This document shows, piece after piece, positions 6,532-8,026 of a DNA stretch of 8,026 nt. The DNA comes from Lachnospiraceae bacterium (lineage in GTDB: Bacteria; Bacillota; Clostridia; Lachnospirales; Lachnospiraceae): assembly GCA_024684155.1 (NCBI GenBank), contig JAIKXK010000253.1, positions 1-8,026 on the forward strand. Reading direction: 5' to 3'. The notes beneath the pieces are model-generated. The model searched no databases and had not been told where the DNA came from. It saw only the letters and a program-made list of their open reading frames with translations. Position 1 is the stretch's first letter. Each line of letters starts with the position of its first letter. Position numbers and translations under genes: made by a program.

Positions 6532-7062
6532 TTATTGATACTGAATTTCAGTGAATCCCACAGCAACAATAAATGAATTATCGCCAAAATATGAATTACA
6601 CAAATCTCTTATCTCATCTAATGGAGCATTTTGGTTTGTTTTAATATCGTCAATGGTATATTGAGAAACAACCTGGTTGATGTACATCTTATAAATGTTG
6701 TCGTAAGTGGCAGCATTTGTTTCACCACCAAAGGTAGCATATTTCTCACTGGTAATATTTTGAGTAGCGGTAATTTTAGCAACTACAAAATGACTTTCTC
6801 CATCACCATTATCTTTTAGGTTAATGGTCATTGCTTCGCCACCATTGACAGAATACATATACTGATTTTCTACTGCTACAGTAGAAGCTCCATCTGCATC
6901 AGAACCTGTTTGAACATCTAATTCAATGGCCTGTGAGACTTTAGAAATTAAAGCATTAACATTGTTAATTTCCGGCACAACTGCAAATACAATGACTGCA
7001 GATAAAACTAAATTCACTAAGCATAACACCATAGTGATAACTGTCATTAAATTCTTTTTCAT
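6532..7062 (-). CDS. fliL: FliL-like stator-associated membrane protein
   Basis: FliL is a single-pass protein that rings the stator and supports motor output. This 176-residue protein has a basic start (MKKN), one transmembrane helix at about 7-29, a probable helical stretch (30-50), a Gly/Ser/Asp linker (52-60), and an extracytoplasmic domain. The domain begins YMYSVNGGEAMTINLKDNGDGESHFVVAKITATQN at about 68-102, matching the FliL pattern of a strand with NL and then a strand with HF(V/L). The C-terminus, DEIRDLCNSYFGDNSFIVAVGFTEIQYQ, resembles the final FliL helix and strand. Overall identity looks low, so the call also rests on position between motB and fliM. The ATG is 7 nt from AGGAG and 15 nt after the motB stop. 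Confidence 0.85.
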   Translation of the reverse strand: MKKNLMTVITMVLCLVNLVLSAVIVFAVVPEINNVNALISKVSQAIELDVQTGSDADGASTVAVENQYMYSVNGGEAMTINLKDNGDGESHFVVAKITATQNITSEKYATFGGETNAATYDNIYKMYINQVVSQYTIDDIKTNQNAPLDEIRDLCNSYFGDNSFIVAVGFTEIQYQ

Positions 7063-7077
7063 GTTTCATCTCCTAGT

Positions 7078-7962
7078 TTATTCAGATACTTCTGAAGAAT
7101 TATATGAATTGTATATTTTAATTTCTACACGTCTGTTTCTGGCTCTACCTTCTGGTGTTGAATTATCAGCAACAGGGTTATAAGATCCTCGACCAGTAGA
7201 AACCACATTCGCCGGGTCTAATTGATCTGCGTTTTCTCGAATGCAATCAGCTACATATAGTGCTCGATACATTGATAATACATCATTGCTTTCGTATTTG
7301 GCAGATTTAATAGGCACGTTATCCGTATATCCTTCTACATCGATTAAATTTGATGTATAAACATTTAACATCTTTGAGATGTTTTGCACTAACGGAAGAG
7401 CATCGGTGGAAAGTTCAGCGGAACCAGATTCAAATAAAAGAGCCCCGTTTAAGGTAATACGAACATATTGTCCATTAAAATCAACCTCTATTTGATCTTG
7501 AATTCCATATTGAGTAGCTAAGGCTTCCATATTTTCTGCCATTGCTTCCGATTCTGACAACTGTTCCTGTTCATAATCTTCTATAGCAGAGGCTGCAGCC
7601 GCTTCTTCAGCTTCCTCAATTAACTCTTCGGTTGTTTTATCTTCCTCTCCTTCGCCACCGGCATCTGTTTCATCATTACCATCTCCGTCTGATAGAGAAT
7701 CACCAAAATAGTTAGCAATATTTGGCATTTGTGAAATACCTGAAGCTACTAACGTACCATCGGTTACAGTAGAACCCCCTGATGGTAATATAGAAAAGGC
7801 TTCTTGAAATGACTGAACTACTAACTCATACTTTTCTGCGTCTACAGATGACATAGAAAATAAAAGTACGAAGAAACATAAAAGTAAGTTCATCAAATCA
7901 CTGAAGGTGGCCATCCATGCCGGGGACCCTTTCGGAGGATCTTCCTGTTTGGGCTTACCCAT
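7078..7962 (-). CDS. motB: MotB-family stator protein with PomB/MotS-like (sodium-type) membrane helix
   Basis: MotB pairs with MotA in the ion-conducting stator and anchors it to peptidoglycan. Among 294 residues, the helix at about 17-37 carries the ion-binding aspartate D22 in WMATFSDLMNLLLCFF. The preceding PAW and following FSMSSVD resemble sodium-type PomB and MotS more than proton-type MotB. Residues 43-56 probably form the plug. An unusual acidic, Ala-rich segment fills 88-146. The OmpA-like peptidoglycan-binding domain spans about 155-283, with LLFESGSAELS (175-185), VEGYTDNVPI (209-218) and the end motif PEGRARNRRVEIKI (270-283). The ATG is 7 nt from GGAGGTG, which lies inside the motA 3' end, and 2 nt after the motA stop. 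The family is certain; ion type is inferred. Confidence 0.95.
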   Translation of the reverse strand: MGKPKQEDPPKGSPAWMATFSDLMNLLLCFFVLLFSMSSVDAEKYELVVQSFQEAFSILPSGGSTVTDGTLVASGISQMPNIANYFGDSLSDGDGNDETDAGGEGEEDKTTEELIEEAEEAAAASAIEDYEQEQLSESEAMAENMEALATQYGIQDQIEVDFNGQYVRITLNGALLFESGSAELSTDALPLVQNISKMLNVYTSNLIDVEGYTDNVPIKSAKYESNDVLSMYRALYVADCIRENADQLDPANVVSTGRGSYNPVADNSTPEGRARNRRVEIKIYNSYNSSEVSE

Positions 7963-7964
7963 GA

Positions 7965-8026
7965 TTATTCACCTCCATCGGCTCCCTCACCAACGGAATT
8001 ACGAGCATCCGGAGGAAGGAATGTCT
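7965..8026 (-). CDS. motA: MotA, C-terminal 19 residues (cut by window edge)
   Basis: The reading frame entering at the right edge ends TFLPPDARNSVGEGADGGE and stops at TAA, 2 nt before motB. The FLPP-x-x-R pattern is typical of the MotA C-terminus, where a helix ends in the cytosol, and motA-motB is the standard order. Only the tail is visible, so the torque-generating charged residues cannot be checked. The last codons also encode the motB ribosome binding site (GGAGGTG, 7970-7976), consistent with coupled, near-equal expression of the two stator subunits. Identification rests mainly on context plus this short motif. Confidence 0.85.
   Translation of the reverse strand, partial: TFLPPDARNSVGEGADGGE

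Noticed and set aside
6926..7183. An 85-codon plus-strand frame spanning the fliL-motB junction
   Set aside because: It covers the antisense of two firm genes and shows no family features.
1..8026. Mobile element, CRISPR array, RNA gene or defence system within the window
   Set aside because: Flagellar and chemotaxis genes occupy almost every base in one direction. I saw no transposase, direct-repeat array, tRNA or rRNA, or foreign gene cassette, so the window looks like ordinary core flagellar DNA.

Overview
The window is a compact flagellar operon read entirely from the minus strand. It probably comes from a motile low-GC Bacillota of the class Clostridia, with Lachnospiraceae or a relative as the best guess. 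The reasons are AT-rich DNA, purine-rich Shine-Dalgarno sites, a Bacillus/Clostridium-type gene order, and a FliY (CheC-FliN fusion) in place of a plain FliN. Both ends are cut inside genes.

In the direction of transcription (high to low coordinates) the order is motA (3' end only), motB, fliL, fliM, fliY, cheY, fliO, fliP, fliQ, fliR, flhB, flhA (5' part only). Gaps between genes are 0 to 47 nt and one pair overlaps (fliM/fliY, 8 nt). No stretch over 50 nt lacks a gene. I see no promoter or intrinsic terminator, so the window looks like the middle of a longer transcript.

The genes form three linked modules. MotA/MotB are the ion-driven stator, with FliL as its accessory membrane protein. 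FliM and FliY form the C-ring switch. CheY is the signal that binds the switch, and FliY carries both CheY-phosphate phosphatase sites intact. FliO, FliP, FliQ, FliR, FlhB and FlhA build the flagellar type III export gate.

I found no new biological system; every gene fits a known flagellar or chemotaxis family. The points most worth a second look are: a MotB whose membrane helix resembles sodium-type PomB/MotS and which carries a very acidic insert; a hairpin lying exactly between the fliL stop and the fliM ribosome binding site; an Ala-Pro hexanucleotide repeat in the FliY linker; a TTG start for flhB abutting the fliR stop; and a corrected start for cheY.
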